Of a DNA stretch of 64,000 bases, positions 56,209 through 64,000 are shown in pieces. Numbering within the stretch: the first letter of the stretch is position 1; every line of letters starts with the position of its first letter. The DNA is from Flavobacterium album (lineage in GTDB: Bacteria; Bacteroidota; Bacteroidia; Flavobacteriales; Flavobacteriaceae): NCBI RefSeq assembly GCF_003096035.1, contig NZ_CP029186.1, positions 3,765,001 through 3,829,000 of the forward strand. Direction: 5' to 3'. The notes beneath the pieces were generated by a model that was not told where the DNA came from, did no database searches, and saw only the letters and a list, made by a program, of their open reading frames with translations. Both the position numbers and the translations under genes were made by a program.

Positions 56209-57030
56209 TTATTTTTCATCTTTCTTATAAACATGCGGATTTTCTTTGACTCCCTTCTTAAAAATTTTGCGTAATCCCATCCGTAATGCAGCATCGAGGC
56301 GAAGCAGGGCATCGGTAACTTTGTTCTCCGGCCTGCCACGGAAAGAGGTGACATGGAAAGTATCGGTTTGCTGTAATGGTTCTTTTGAAAAATAATAATT
56401 AGAAACACAGCAGCGTAACCCTTCATATATTACCGGGGAAACTGAGTGCAGCGACTTGTTGTGCGTAGCCATAACTGCCAGCCTGTTGAACTTACTGTAA
56501 ATGGTGACCTGTTTTTGGCGCATGCCATCGGGCCATAATTCCAGGTTGCCGCCATATTCTTCATTCCAGTCGGTTGTTACATAATACAATAGGTTGAGCA
56601 CGCGCCAGCGTTCGCGGTCCTTATCATGCGAGTTATCGAGATGCGGGTTAAGGAACTGCTTATACCCCATTGCCGAAATGCCGCCTGCATACAAATGCTC
56701 ATCGGGCATAATACCTGACAGGCCGCATATTTCCGATACTACATCCACTATCCTTTTGTCCTGGAACGCATAAATGATCTCTTCGAGCAGGGGGTTGTAT
56801 TTATTCATCTGGGCGGCAACATATTTGTCTTCCCTGATACTTTTTTTGTGCACCATCTCTCCGGCGGGCGGAAAAGCGCGGTATATTTCGGTAGCCATTT
56901 CTTTCGGCAGCAGATCGTCAAGAAAAAAATAGCCTATTGCAGTGCTGCTTTTTGCGTATTGTACTTTTAATGCTTCCTTGTTCTCTTCGAGCCTTTTAAG
57001 TATTACATCAGCGTAGGATTTCCTATCCAT
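56209..57030 (-). CDS. 2-oxoglutarate/Fe(II)-dependent oxygenase
   Basis: 273 residues from ATG 57030 (MDRKSYADVILKRLEENKEA); the frame is open further upstream but without homology. The prolyl-4-hydroxylase-like core has H130-x-D132 (NPHLDNSHD), distal His195 (SLHSVSPV) and Arg206 (EGLRCCVSNYY). NGG-type strand EEYGGNLELWPDG is the usual scaffold. It hydroxylates an unknown substrate; beside surface-glycan genes a sugar or glycoprotein target is possible. The -7 box TATCTTTG (57058-57051) is about 20 bp before the ATG. Confidence 0.85.
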   Translation of the reverse strand: MDRKSYADVILKRLEENKEALKVQYAKSSTAIGYFFLDDLLPKEMATEIYRAFPPAGEMVHKKSIREDKYVAAQMNKYNPLLEEIIYAFQDKRIVDVVSEICGLSGIMPDEHLYAGGISAMGYKQFLNPHLDNSHDKDRERWRVLNLLYYVTTDWNEEYGGNLELWPDGMRQKQVTIYSKFNRLAVMATHNKSLHSVSPVIYEGLRCCVSNYYFSKEPLQQTDTFHVTSFRGRPENKVTDALLRLDAALRMGLRKIFKKGVKENPHVYKKDEK

Positions 57031-57050
57031 GGTAGCGTAGTTTAATTTCC

Positions 57051-57110
57051 CAAAGATAAGCCTAACATCTGTAAAATATGTTTTTGCCCCGTGCGATTTT
57101 ACTACATTTG
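57051..57110. promoter_or_regulatory. Divergent promoters of the oxygenase and first glycosyltransferase
   Basis: On the minus strand -7 TATCTTTG (57058-57051) serves the oxygenase. On the plus strand TTG (57084-57086), 16 nt, TACATTTG (57103-57110) serves the glycosyltransferase and ends 5 nt before its ATG. Confidence 0.6.
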
Positions 57111-57115
57111 CACAA

Positions 57116-57994
57116 ATGCTTTCTATACTCATCCCTACATATAATTACGATATTACCACGTTGGTAAACCTCTTGCACGATCAATGCACAGCTGCAAAAA
57201 TCACGTTTGAGATCATTGTGGCAGATGACCTTTCCACTGTTGCATACAGGGAAATCAACAAGGTTATCGTCAAATTTCCGTATTGTACCTATATTGAAAA
57301 TCTGGAAAACCTGGGGCGCACGCTTACACGCAAAAAGCTTGCCGATGCCGCAACCTATGGGGCACTGCTTTTCCTTGATGCAGATGTAATGCCTGTTTCG
57401 GATGATTTTATAAAAGGTTATTTGCCATTTATCGGTTATCAAGGTGTTTTCCTGGGAGGGATCGCTTATAAAAATGATACAGTTGACAGCAATACCATCC
57501 TTCGCAGAAAGTATGGCCGTTACAGGGAAGAGAAAAGCGCGGTTCAAAGGAATAATTTCCCATACGGTAATATCCTGTCGGGAAACATGCTCATCTCCAA
57601 GCATATTTTTTTAGAGAACAATTATCCTGACCGTGCCAACCTGTATGGTATGGACAATTTTTTCGCTTACAGGCTTTATAAAAATAAGGTTGCTGTCACC
57701 CATATCGATAATCCCGTCTATCATCTCGGCCTGGAATCTAACGCGCTTTTCTTTGAAAAATGCCTGGAATCGGTAAGGAACAGGAAAAAGTTGCTTGCCT
57801 CAGCTGAACGTATTGAAGCTATTAATTCTTTACTGAAGCATTATAAAATGCTGGAGCGTTTTGGTTTGGTTCCGGTCGCAGCCCTGTTCTTCAGGATGGG
57901 CGAACCGCTGCTGAAAAAAATGATACTCAAAAAAGACCCTAACCTTTTTTGCCTTGATATTTACAGGTTAGGCTATATTTGTTCTTTAAAGTGA
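57116..57994 (+). CDS. Glycosyltransferase family 2
   Basis: 292 residues. The GT-A fold opens MLSILIPTYNYDITTLVNLL, then IIVADDLST, and holds the DxD-type motif LFLDADVMPV. YHLGLESNALFFEKCLESVR is the acceptor-side helix. It transfers a sugar from a nucleotide donor in glycan assembly at the inner membrane. The -7 box TACATTTG ends 5 nt upstream, so the mRNA is likely leaderless. The next GT2 gene starts 5 bp after its stop. Confidence 0.9.
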   Translation: MLSILIPTYNYDITTLVNLLHDQCTAAKITFEIIVADDLSTVAYREINKVIVKFPYCTYIENLENLGRTLTRKKLADAATYGALLFLDADVMPVSDDFIKGYLPFIGYQGVFLGGIAYKNDTVDSNTILRRKYGRYREEKSAVQRNNFPYGNILSGNMLISKHIFLENNYPDRANLYGMDNFFAYRLYKNKVAVTHIDNPVYHLGLESNALFFEKCLESVRNRKKLLASAERIEAINSLLKHYKMLERFGLVPVAALFFRMGEPLLKKMILKKDPNLFCLDIYRLGYICSLK

Positions 57995-57999
57995 AGCAA

Positions 58000-58923
58000 A
58001 TGCCTTATTTTTCGGTAGTAATACCATTATATAATAAAGAGAACTATATCGCCAAAACGCTGGATAGTGTGCTGGGGCAAACATTTACAGACTTTGAGGT
58101 CATTATTGTAAATGATGTTTCTACCGACAACAGCCTTGCAGTGGCGCAAAGATTTACAAATGATAGAATTCGGATTATATACCATGAACAAAATAAAGGG
58201 CTTTCCGCTTCAAGGAATACAGGTATAAAAAATTCACAAGCTGAATTCGTAGCTTTTCTTGATGCTGATGACCTGTGGCAGCCGCAATTTCTTGAAAAGA
58301 TATTTGAATTGACAGTAAACTATCCCAATGCAGGGCTATTTGCTACAAAATACGACATGCTATACCCTAACAATATTCTGATTGATAGTCATTTACCACT
58401 AAAAAATGGCATAATCAAAAATTTTTTCGATAAAGAGCGCAGGCAGCATATTTATTGTTATTCCTCCATTTGCATTAAAAAAAATGTTTTTGAAAAAGTA
58501 GGAATGTTTGACGAAAAGATAACTATGGGAGAAGACGTTGACTTTAATGTCAGGGCAAATTTGGATTATCAATTAGCTTATTTTAGTATTCCCCTGGCAT
58601 GCATAACTGTGTACTCCGAAAATCAAATAACGCATTCGTCTCTGAAAGGTAAGGTCATTATGGACCACAACAAATATGAGCGTGAAAACCCCAATAATCA
58701 GGAACTGAAAAAATACCTCGATTTTCACCGTTATACCATGGCAAAAAGGTATAAAATGGGTGGCAACATAGATGACTACAGGACATTACTTAAAGCGATC
58801 GACCTAAAAAACCTCAACTATAAGCAACGTATACTCCTGATGGTTCCCGCGTTTGTGTTAAGGCTTATAAAAAAAATAAAAGCGCAGTTGCACAAAAGGG
58901 GGCTTAATCCAACAAGTTATTAG
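58000..58923 (+). CDS. Glycosyltransferase family 2
   Basis: 307 residues from ATG 58000 (MPYFSVVIPLYNKENYIAKT); the frame is open seven codons further from a TTG. GT2 features are TFTDFEVIIVNDVSTDNS, NTGIKNSQAEFVAFLDADDL and a C-terminal basic tail. It transfers a sugar during polysaccharide synthesis. It forms an operon with the preceding glycosyltransferase. Its last 20 bp overlap the 3' end of the convergent fdtA-like gene. Confidence 0.92.
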   Translation: MPYFSVVIPLYNKENYIAKTLDSVLGQTFTDFEVIIVNDVSTDNSLAVAQRFTNDRIRIIYHEQNKGLSASRNTGIKNSQAEFVAFLDADDLWQPQFLEKIFELTVNYPNAGLFATKYDMLYPNNILIDSHLPLKNGIIKNFFDKERRQHIYCYSSICIKKNVFEKVGMFDEKITMGEDVDFNVRANLDYQLAYFSIPLACITVYSENQITHSSLKGKVIMDHNKYERENPNNQELKKYLDFHRYTMAKRYKMGGNIDDYRTLLKAIDLKNLNYKQRILLMVPAFVLRLIKKIKAQLHKRGLNPTSY

Positions 58924-59314
58924 AATTCAAATAGCTGATATACTCATCATAATTTCTCAGATAATCGCCTTCATCATATACATCTGAGGCGAGTACCAGA
59001 CAAACTGCCCCGGGGGAAAAATTTTTCAGTTCGCTCCAGATATTGTTTTTTACCAATAGACCTTTTGCAGGGTTGTCAAGGAAAACGGCCAGTTCATCTT
59101 TGCCGTCTTTCATCACCACCTCAAAGCTGCCTGATATCGCAATGATGAACTGCTGCAGCGTTTTGTGCGCATGGCGGCCCCTTGTAGCTCCATCGGCTAT
59201 GTCATACAGGTAAAAGACCCTTTTTATTTCGAAGGGGATTGTACTTTTTTCAATTATCCCGACATTGCCCGTAGGGTCTTCAACTTTGGGTATATCAATT
59301 ATTGTTAGTTGCAT
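58904..59314 (-). CDS. FdtA/QdtA-type sugar 3,4-ketoisomerase
   Basis: 136 residues, a WxcM-like cupin. LTIIDIPKVEDPTGNVGIIE, then VFYLYDIADGATRGRHAHKT, and AISGSFEVVMKDG with the cupin Hx(n)H pattern in RGRHAHKTLQQF are typical. It isomerises dTDP-4-keto-6-deoxyglucose to the 3-keto sugar en route to Fuc3NAc- or Qui3NAc-type residues. The aminotransferase and rmlA/rmlB genes are not in the window. It lies 6 bp after the GT4 gene on the same strand. Confidence 0.88.
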   Translation of the reverse strand: MQLTIIDIPKVEDPTGNVGIIEKSTIPFEIKRVFYLYDIADGATRGRHAHKTLQQFIIAISGSFEVVMKDGKDELAVFLDNPAKGLLVKNNIWSELKNFSPGAVCLVLASDVYDEGDYLRNYDEYISYLNSNNLLD

Positions 59315-59320
59315 TCTCTA

Positions 59321-60424
59321 TTAATTAATTTTAAGGTATTCCATCCAGGACTTCCCTACATTTTCCATCGAAAATTTTTCAATGCTTTTTGCAGCATTCA
59401 ATTTACATACATTGTATAGGTTCTTATCAAGGTACATACGGTTAATACCTTCTGTGAGCTTATCAAAATCCTGGTCTTCAATCAGCAGGCCATTTTCGCC
59501 ATCATCAATAATCTCCGAAGGTCCTGTAAAGCAGTTAAAGGCCACAACCGGTGTCCCGCAGGCCAGCGATTCCAGGACTACATTTGGCATACCCTCAAAC
59601 CTGCTCGACAATACAAAAAATAATGCCTCGCACATATACACATATGGATTTTGCTGAAAACCCTCAAAGACGATTTTATCTTTAAGCCCAAGACTTTTTG
59701 CCAGTTCTTCCAGCTGAGCTTTTAAAACACCTTGCCCAAGCAGCATTAGCTTAACATTATTCGCAGGGAGTACAGAAGCAGCATAAGCTTTTATAAGTTT
59801 ATCAAATTGCTTGACGTTATCGTCACTCATCCTTCCCGCAGCGATAATATAACTGAACTTTTCCGGCTGTTTACCCTCACTCAGCCTTCTGTTTATATAG
59901 TCGGTATCGATAGGGTTATAAATGGCAGCAACATTCTTCAGCCCGTGCCGGTTTTCGATATATTCCTTCATCTTGCCGGTTATGGCTATTACACCGTAGC
60001 TTTTACCATATATCGCTCTGGTAAGCCATGATTGCACCGGCATGTACCAATCTATATTGGAGCTCCTAACCGTATATACCGATGGCACAGTGAAAACAAA
60101 TTTTGCAATAAGCCAGTCCTGTAAAAGCTTTCTCCGCATACGGAAGTCTATAATATAATCAAAACGGTGCTTTCTAACATATTTCCAGAGGATGCGTAGC
60201 CGTCTGAATTTATTGTAAAAGCCATTGGCATTATCCTTTTCCTTCCCCAGGTTTAGCAATTCCCCGGCGTAGCTGTAGGTCACGATATCCTGCACAATAA
60301 CATTATGCACCTCTATACCCTGTGCTGCAAAATACCTGGACAATGCTGCATGGGCTTTTTCGGCGCCACCACCGGAGAGCATATCACCTACCAGGCATAT
60401 TTTAGTTTTACGGGGTTGCAACAT
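59321..60424 (-). CDS. Glycosyltransferase family 4
   Basis: 367 residues with the GT-B fold. The N-terminus ICLVGDMLSGGGAEKAHAAL is the usual start of GT4 enzymes. The donor site has YIIAAGRMSDDNVKQFDKLI, GQGVLKAQLEELAKSLGL and FVLSSRFEGMPNVVLESLAC, including the E-x7-E motif. It adds a hexose-like sugar from a nucleotide donor in polysaccharide assembly. Its -7 box TATATTTG is at 60458-60451. Confidence 0.92.
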   Translation of the reverse strand: MLQPRKTKICLVGDMLSGGGAEKAHAALSRYFAAQGIEVHNVIVQDIVTYSYAGELLNLGKEKDNANGFYNKFRRLRILWKYVRKHRFDYIIDFRMRRKLLQDWLIAKFVFTVPSVYTVRSSNIDWYMPVQSWLTRAIYGKSYGVIAITGKMKEYIENRHGLKNVAAIYNPIDTDYINRRLSEGKQPEKFSYIIAAGRMSDDNVKQFDKLIKAYAASVLPANNVKLMLLGQGVLKAQLEELAKSLGLKDKIVFEGFQQNPYVYMCEALFFVLSSRFEGMPNVVLESLACGTPVVAFNCFTGPSEIIDDGENGLLIEDQDFDKLTEGINRMYLDKNLYNVCKLNAAKSIEKFSMENVGKSWMEYLKIN

Positions 60425-60465
60425 TTGGTTTTATTAGCTACTTTTCACGGCAAATATAAACATTC

Positions 60466-61608
60466 ATGAGGATTTTACTGATAGGTGAATACAGCAGGCT
60501 GCACAATTCCTTAAAAGAAGGCCTTGTTGCTTTGGGGCACGAGGTAACCCTGGTAGGAGATGGAGACGGCTTCAAGCAATTCCCTGCCGATCATACAATC
60601 GATGCTGCCATTAGTAAAACAAAGCTCATCAACCTGCCCCGGCAGGTTCTTTTCAGGCTTTTTAGATATGACATAGCGGCTATTGAGCGCGGCCTGCGGT
60701 TTTATTTTTTACTCAGGAAGCTTAAAGGCTATGATGTGGTACAGCTTATCAACGAAGCACCCATCAAAACCACAGCTGCTTTTGAAAAGACCCTTCTCGG
60801 CAGGCTAACGGGGCAGAATGGAAAAACGTTCCTGCTATCCTGCGGTGTGGATTATATTTCAGTGAAGTATATGCTCGAAGGCAATTTCAGGTATTCTTTG
60901 ATGGATCCTTATTATGCCGATGAAAGCCTCCTCCCGTATTACCGCTACATACTTAACTACATTGGAAAAAAGCATAAAAAGCTACATGACTTTATATTCT
61001 CTAAAATAAGCGGTGTCATAGCCAGCGATATGGATTATGTACTGCCGATGAAGGGCCACCCACGATTCTTAGGGCTGGTGCCGAATCCTGTCAACCTGAA
61101 AAAAATGGAATATCAAAAATCTGTAATTACAGATAAAGTAGTCATCTTTTTGGGAATTAACAGAGGTACCTACCACAAAAAAGGCATCCCTTTCTTTGAA
61201 AAAGCACTGGAGATCATAACGCAGAAATATGGCAACAGGACAGAGATAATCATAACCGAGAACATTCCGTACAACGAGTATATAAACCTTTACAACAAAG
61301 CACATATTCTGCTGGACCAGGTGTATGCCTACGACCAGGGATACAACGCGCTCGAAGCCATGGCGAAGGGCAAGGTTGTATTTACAGGCGCCGAAAAAGA
61401 ATTCTCCGATCACTATGGCTTGACGGAAAAGGTGGCCATAAATGCACTGCCTGATGTAGACTCGATAGTGAACGAACTATCCTACCTGATAGAAAACCCC
61501 ACGGAGATACTAGCAATTGGCAAACGAGCAAGGGCTTTTATCGAAAAAGAGCATGATCATATTGCTGTGGCAGGGAAATATCTGGAGAAGTGGGGCATGA
61601 TGCTGTGA
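60466..61608 (+). CDS. Glycosyltransferase (GT-B fold)
   Basis: 380 residues. MRILLIGEYSRLHNSLKEGL begins the N-terminal Rossmann domain. The C-terminal domain has VIFLGINRGTYHKKGIPFFE, EIIITENIPYNEYINLYNKA and QGYNALEAMAKGKVVFTGAE. The family is GT1/GT4-related, with a slightly unusual donor loop. It is divergent from the GT4 gene and convergent with the flippase (3 bp apart). Acceptor and donor are unknown. Confidence 0.85.
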   Translation: MRILLIGEYSRLHNSLKEGLVALGHEVTLVGDGDGFKQFPADHTIDAAISKTKLINLPRQVLFRLFRYDIAAIERGLRFYFLLRKLKGYDVVQLINEAPIKTTAAFEKTLLGRLTGQNGKTFLLSCGVDYISVKYMLEGNFRYSLMDPYYADESLLPYYRYILNYIGKKHKKLHDFIFSKISGVIASDMDYVLPMKGHPRFLGLVPNPVNLKKMEYQKSVITDKVVIFLGINRGTYHKKGIPFFEKALEIITQKYGNRTEIIITENIPYNEYINLYNKAHILLDQVYAYDQGYNALEAMAKGKVVFTGAEKEFSDHYGLTEKVAINALPDVDSIVNELSYLIENPTEILAIGKRARAFIEKEHDHIAVAGKYLEKWGMML

Positions 61609-61611
61609 AAC

Positions 61612-62919
61612 TTATTTTCCATTATTTATGACAGGTTTATTTAAAAAAGCAGGAAGTATCTTTTTACGGGAAAAAATCAACAACAGTATCAGAAAAATAA
61701 GAGAAGTAAAGGTATGCGCCATAACTGCACCTTCACTTCCATATCTTGCAATAAGAAAATAACTGGAAACATAAAGTATTGTGAAGGAAACTAGTTCGAA
61801 TGCGATAAACGACCGGGTCATTTTTTTTGCTATCAGTTCATAGCCCAGAATCAGGCTGCAAACCTTAAAAAAATCTCCGAGCAGCTGCCAGAAAAAAAGA
61901 CCTTCCATGGCCATGAATTCTTCTGAAAATAATAGCTGTACAATGAAATGCCTGAGAAAATAAACGGCAATAAGACCGGCAGCAAATACAGGTACTATCC
62001 CTTTATAATAGCTCAGGAATATACTTCTGGTTTCATCGCGGGAATTTGCCGTAGAAAGTTTGGGTAAAAAGTAAACTGTAAGTAGTGTAGTTGAAAACAT
62101 GAGGTAAAAAACCGATATACGGTTGATCGATTCCCAAAAACCGGCTTCCGAAGGACTGAAATTCTCCATAAGGTTATTCCGTATAGAGAGGAAAACAAAA
62201 GGCCCAAGTATAGCAGAAATAATACTCATTTGGCTATAAGAGAATAACCCACGCAGAATGGTACGATCAAAATATTTCCAGCGCAAAAAAGGAAATCGCG
62301 GAAATGTACGGTACAGCAGATAAAAAGAGAACATAAACAAAAGAGCCGGGTATACTATGAGTCCCAGTAAAGCACCTGTAATACCAAGTTTCCATATCAT
62401 CAGCGCCGATAATAATACTCCGGTAGCATTGCCCCAGATATTAATGCCTATCACCTGTTTGTATTTGCCAAGGCCGTTCAAAACAGCCATAAACACAAGG
62501 TTGCCCGTATACCATGGTAAGGAAAAGGCCAGTACTTTAAAGACCCAGCCGTACTCACCTGTTCCAAATATCTTTTCTTCCCAAAAACCCGACAGTACAA
62601 GCAAAATAGAGCTTAGCAAAAGGATAGTAAAAAAAATGGATATAAAAACCGTTGCCAGTGTGCGGTAAAGCTTTTGCTCATCGTTAGCATGTTGGGCAGT
62701 ATATTTTATAATTCCATTCTGGAAGCCAAGTGTAGAAAAAGAATCCAGACCTGTAAGGAAGTTGCGAAGGTTACCGGTAAGGGCCATTCCTGCAGGGCCT
62801 ATAAATAGGGCTACCATTTTTGAAGCAAGCAACCCCCCGGCAATGCGTACAAGCACACTAACGGAATTCAGCGATGTTACTTTAAATAATTGCCCCCTAT
62901 ATATATTTTTTATTTTCAA
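61612..62919 (-). CDS. Wzx-type O-antigen/polysaccharide flippase, TTG start
   Basis: 435 residues with about 12 TM segments. The N-terminus KIKNIYRGQLFKVTSLNSVS, then VLVRIAGGLLASKMVALFIG, aligns with flavobacterial O-antigen translocases from its first residue. The only suitable start is TTG 62919, overlapping the TGA of the acetyltransferase (TTGA). It flips lipid-linked oligosaccharide units across the inner membrane. It is translationally coupled to the upstream acetyltransferase. Confidence 0.88.
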   Translation of the reverse strand: MKIKNIYRGQLFKVTSLNSVSVLVRIAGGLLASKMVALFIGPAGMALTGNLRNFLTGLDSFSTLGFQNGIIKYTAQHANDEQKLYRTLATVFISIFFTILLLSSILLVLSGFWEEKIFGTGEYGWVFKVLAFSLPWYTGNLVFMAVLNGLGKYKQVIGINIWGNATGVLLSALMIWKLGITGALLGLIVYPALLFMFSFYLLYRTFPRFPFLRWKYFDRTILRGLFSYSQMSIISAILGPFVFLSIRNNLMENFSPSEAGFWESINRISVFYLMFSTTLLTVYFLPKLSTANSRDETRSIFLSYYKGIVPVFAAGLIAVYFLRHFIVQLLFSEEFMAMEGLFFWQLLGDFFKVCSLILGYELIAKKMTRSFIAFELVSFTILYVSSYFLIARYGSEGAVMAHTFTSLIFLILLLIFSRKKILPAFLNKPVINNGK

Positions 62920-63494
62920 TGCTTTAGCGCTAGAGGTTTTATTACCCTGGCCGGATTGCCTGCTGCAATTACATTTGGAGGAATATCTTTTGTTACAACA
63001 GAACTATTGCCTATAACTGAATTCTCACCTATTGTCACGCCTTTCAGAACTATAACATTGGAACCCAGAAATACGTTTTTCATAATATGAACTTCTTTAA
63101 CGGGGGGATTAGCTTCATTTCTCCTCAAAGGGTCCAAATGATGGCTGTCGGTATCTGTTATATAGCAGTTTACACCAATAAGGACATTGTCTTCTATTAC
63201 TATTTTTTTCATTGCGACCATAGAAAAGCCATTATTTATAGCTACATTATTTCCGATAATGATCTGTGATGCAGAGTTTCTTGCTTCAACGTAAGTATAG
63301 TGCGAAAAGTAATTTGGGGAATTGACAACCCCGATCTGTACATCATTGCCAAAAACTATCTTTCCTTTTCCTTTCAATAATAATGGATGATACAGCCTGG
63401 GGGTACCTTCTGTTGCTTTACAATCAGAAAGCAATTTATACTTCCAAACCCTTAAAGAGGCAAAATAAAACTTTAATCTGTCGACAATACCCAT
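62916..63494 (-). CDS. Hexapeptide acyltransferase (WbbJ/CatB-like)
   Basis: 192 residues of left-handed beta-helix sequence with the hexapeptide pattern: GKGKIVFGNDVQIGVV, ASQIIIGNNVAINNGFSM, KIVIEDNVLIGVNCYITD, KNVFLGSNVIVLKGVTIG, and ENSVIGNSSVVTKDIPPNVI. The His loop TDSHHLDPLRRNEANPPVKE is the catalytic region. It O- or N-acetylates a sugar in the polysaccharide unit. It is first of the minus-strand pair with the flippase. Confidence 0.92.
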   Translation of the reverse strand: MGIVDRLKFYFASLRVWKYKLLSDCKATEGTPRLYHPLLLKGKGKIVFGNDVQIGVVNSPNYFSHYTYVEARNSASQIIIGNNVAINNGFSMVAMKKIVIEDNVLIGVNCYITDTDSHHLDPLRRNEANPPVKEVHIMKNVFLGSNVIVLKGVTIGENSVIGNSSVVTKDIPPNVIAAGNPARVIKPLALKH

Positions 63495-63584
63495 TCAGCT
63501 AAATTAAGAAATTTTCCAAAAGATTTCGAGAGTAACTTTGAATAGTGCTGTTATATGTATTTTTATATAATTCAACTTTATTTT

Positions 63585-64000
63585 TTATAGCACCAATGAG
63601 TAGTAATCATGGTTATAGACGGAGCAACCCAATTCTTCTTTCTGTTTTAGCAACCCTTTATTATAAGTCTTTCCCTGGTTTTCGTTTACGGTTCCCATGT
63701 CAAAATAGCGACGCTTTTCTTTATATTCAAATATAAGCGTAATAAAAAGATAGTCTAGCGCTCTCATCTCTTCTCCCTTAGCCGTTGTAGCGCCATACTG
63801 GGATTTTACTACATCGCCGAAATCGAATAATGTTATCCCGGCAAGTATTTCTCCATCATAATAAATATTATACTGTACAATATTTGATGGAAACCTATTG
63901 TGGAGCATTGCGATTTCCTTTTTAGTGTGTACAGGACGCGCACTATACTTTTCTTCCAGTCGCGGAATCAATACACTATCCCAAAAAAGCTCAAAATCAT
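63585..64000 (-). CDS. GNAT/FemAB-like protein, 5' end beyond the window
   Basis: 138 residues are visible, open to the right edge; the true start lies outside. Read from the edge the sequence goes DFELFWDSVLIPRLEEKYSA, then RPVHTKKEIAMLHNRFPSNI, the layout of the GNAT proteins found in flavobacterial O-antigen clusters. YDGEILAGITLFDFGDVVKS and the C-terminal DMGTVNENQGKTYNKGLLKQ complete the acyl-CoA-binding half. It probably modifies an amino-sugar of the glycan. It lies 90 bp upstream of the hexapeptide acyltransferase on the same strand. Confidence 0.75.
   Translation of the reverse strand, partial: DFELFWDSVLIPRLEEKYSARPVHTKKEIAMLHNRFPSNIVQYNIYYDGEILAGITLFDFGDVVKSQYGATTAKGEEMRALDYLFITLIFEYKEKRRYFDMGTVNENQGKTYNKGLLKQKEELGCSVYNHDYYSLVL

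Overview
The window comes from a member of the Bacteroidota, most likely Flavobacterium or a close relative in the Flavobacteriaceae. The 16S rRNA gene reads as flavobacterial by eye. Many genes carry the Bacteroidetes promoter signature (-33 TTG and -7 TAnnTTTG) and few show a clear Shine-Dalgarno. There is a type IX secretion (T9SS) sorting domain, a DUF1573 protein and a DUF4468 protein, and the housekeeping order (thrS-infC-rpmI-rplT; rsfS-ftsH-LUD-cdsA-psd-acbP) is the one familiar from this family. Base composition looks higher in GC than in a typical Flavobacterium, but I did not compute it. I see no prophage, insertion sequence, CRISPR array or conjugative element.

Layout. 1-2650 (minus strand): the start of an rRNA operon, with three tandem promoters, 16S, tRNA-Ile(GAT) and tRNA-Ala(TGC); 23S lies beyond the left edge. 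2650-8750: repeat-rich spacer, then scattered envelope genes (DUF2231-like membrane protein, acyltransferase, DKNYY-repeat protein, cyclophilin, lipoprotein, small membrane protein). 8751-12000: thrS-infC-rpmI-rplT, with infC starting at a rare ATA codon. 12067-17000: a small basic protein and a cyanophycin locus (isoaspartyl peptidase and cyanophycinase on the minus strand, cyanophycin synthetase on the plus strand). 17005-21940: NUDIX/pyrE divergent pair, SRPBCC and DUF4241 proteins, birA. 22033-27600: rsfS, ftsH, LUD protein, cdsA, psd, acyl-CoA-binding protein and a lipoprotein superoxide dismutase. 27800-35130: YD-repeat lipoprotein, valS, DUF1573 protein, aminotransferase, Crp-family regulator and DinB protein. 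35135-40010: a REP-type palindrome cluster, an iron-complex/cobamide ABC importer and a three-gene operon of unknown function. 40067-52456: mdh, a frameshifted DUF6588-like gene, gyrB, DUF488, asnB, a Gre factor, and an outer-membrane barrel plus 1004-residue TPR protein pair; then ftsE, a T9SS substrate and a YadA-like repeat protein. 56209-64000: a surface-polysaccharide cluster (2OG oxygenase, four glycosyltransferases, FdtA-type isomerase, Wzx flippase, hexapeptide acetyltransferase, GNAT/FemAB-like protein) that runs off the right edge.

The observations I rate highest are: (1) the DUF6588-like gene between gyrB and mdh, split exactly at an A_AAA_AAA heptamer followed at once by TAA, so that a -1 shift restores the protein; (2) three genes (cyanophycinase, pyrE, a glycosyltransferase) whose -7 box ends 4-5 nt before the ATG, predicting leaderless mRNAs; (3) several dispersed structured repeats, including a four-copy hairpin element, a mirrored REP array and a two-copy MITE-like element; (4) a perfect inverted repeat between the Crp-family gene and the DinB gene; (5) tandem rrn promoters that share a GC-rich discriminator; (6) the plug-less barrel/TPR envelope module.
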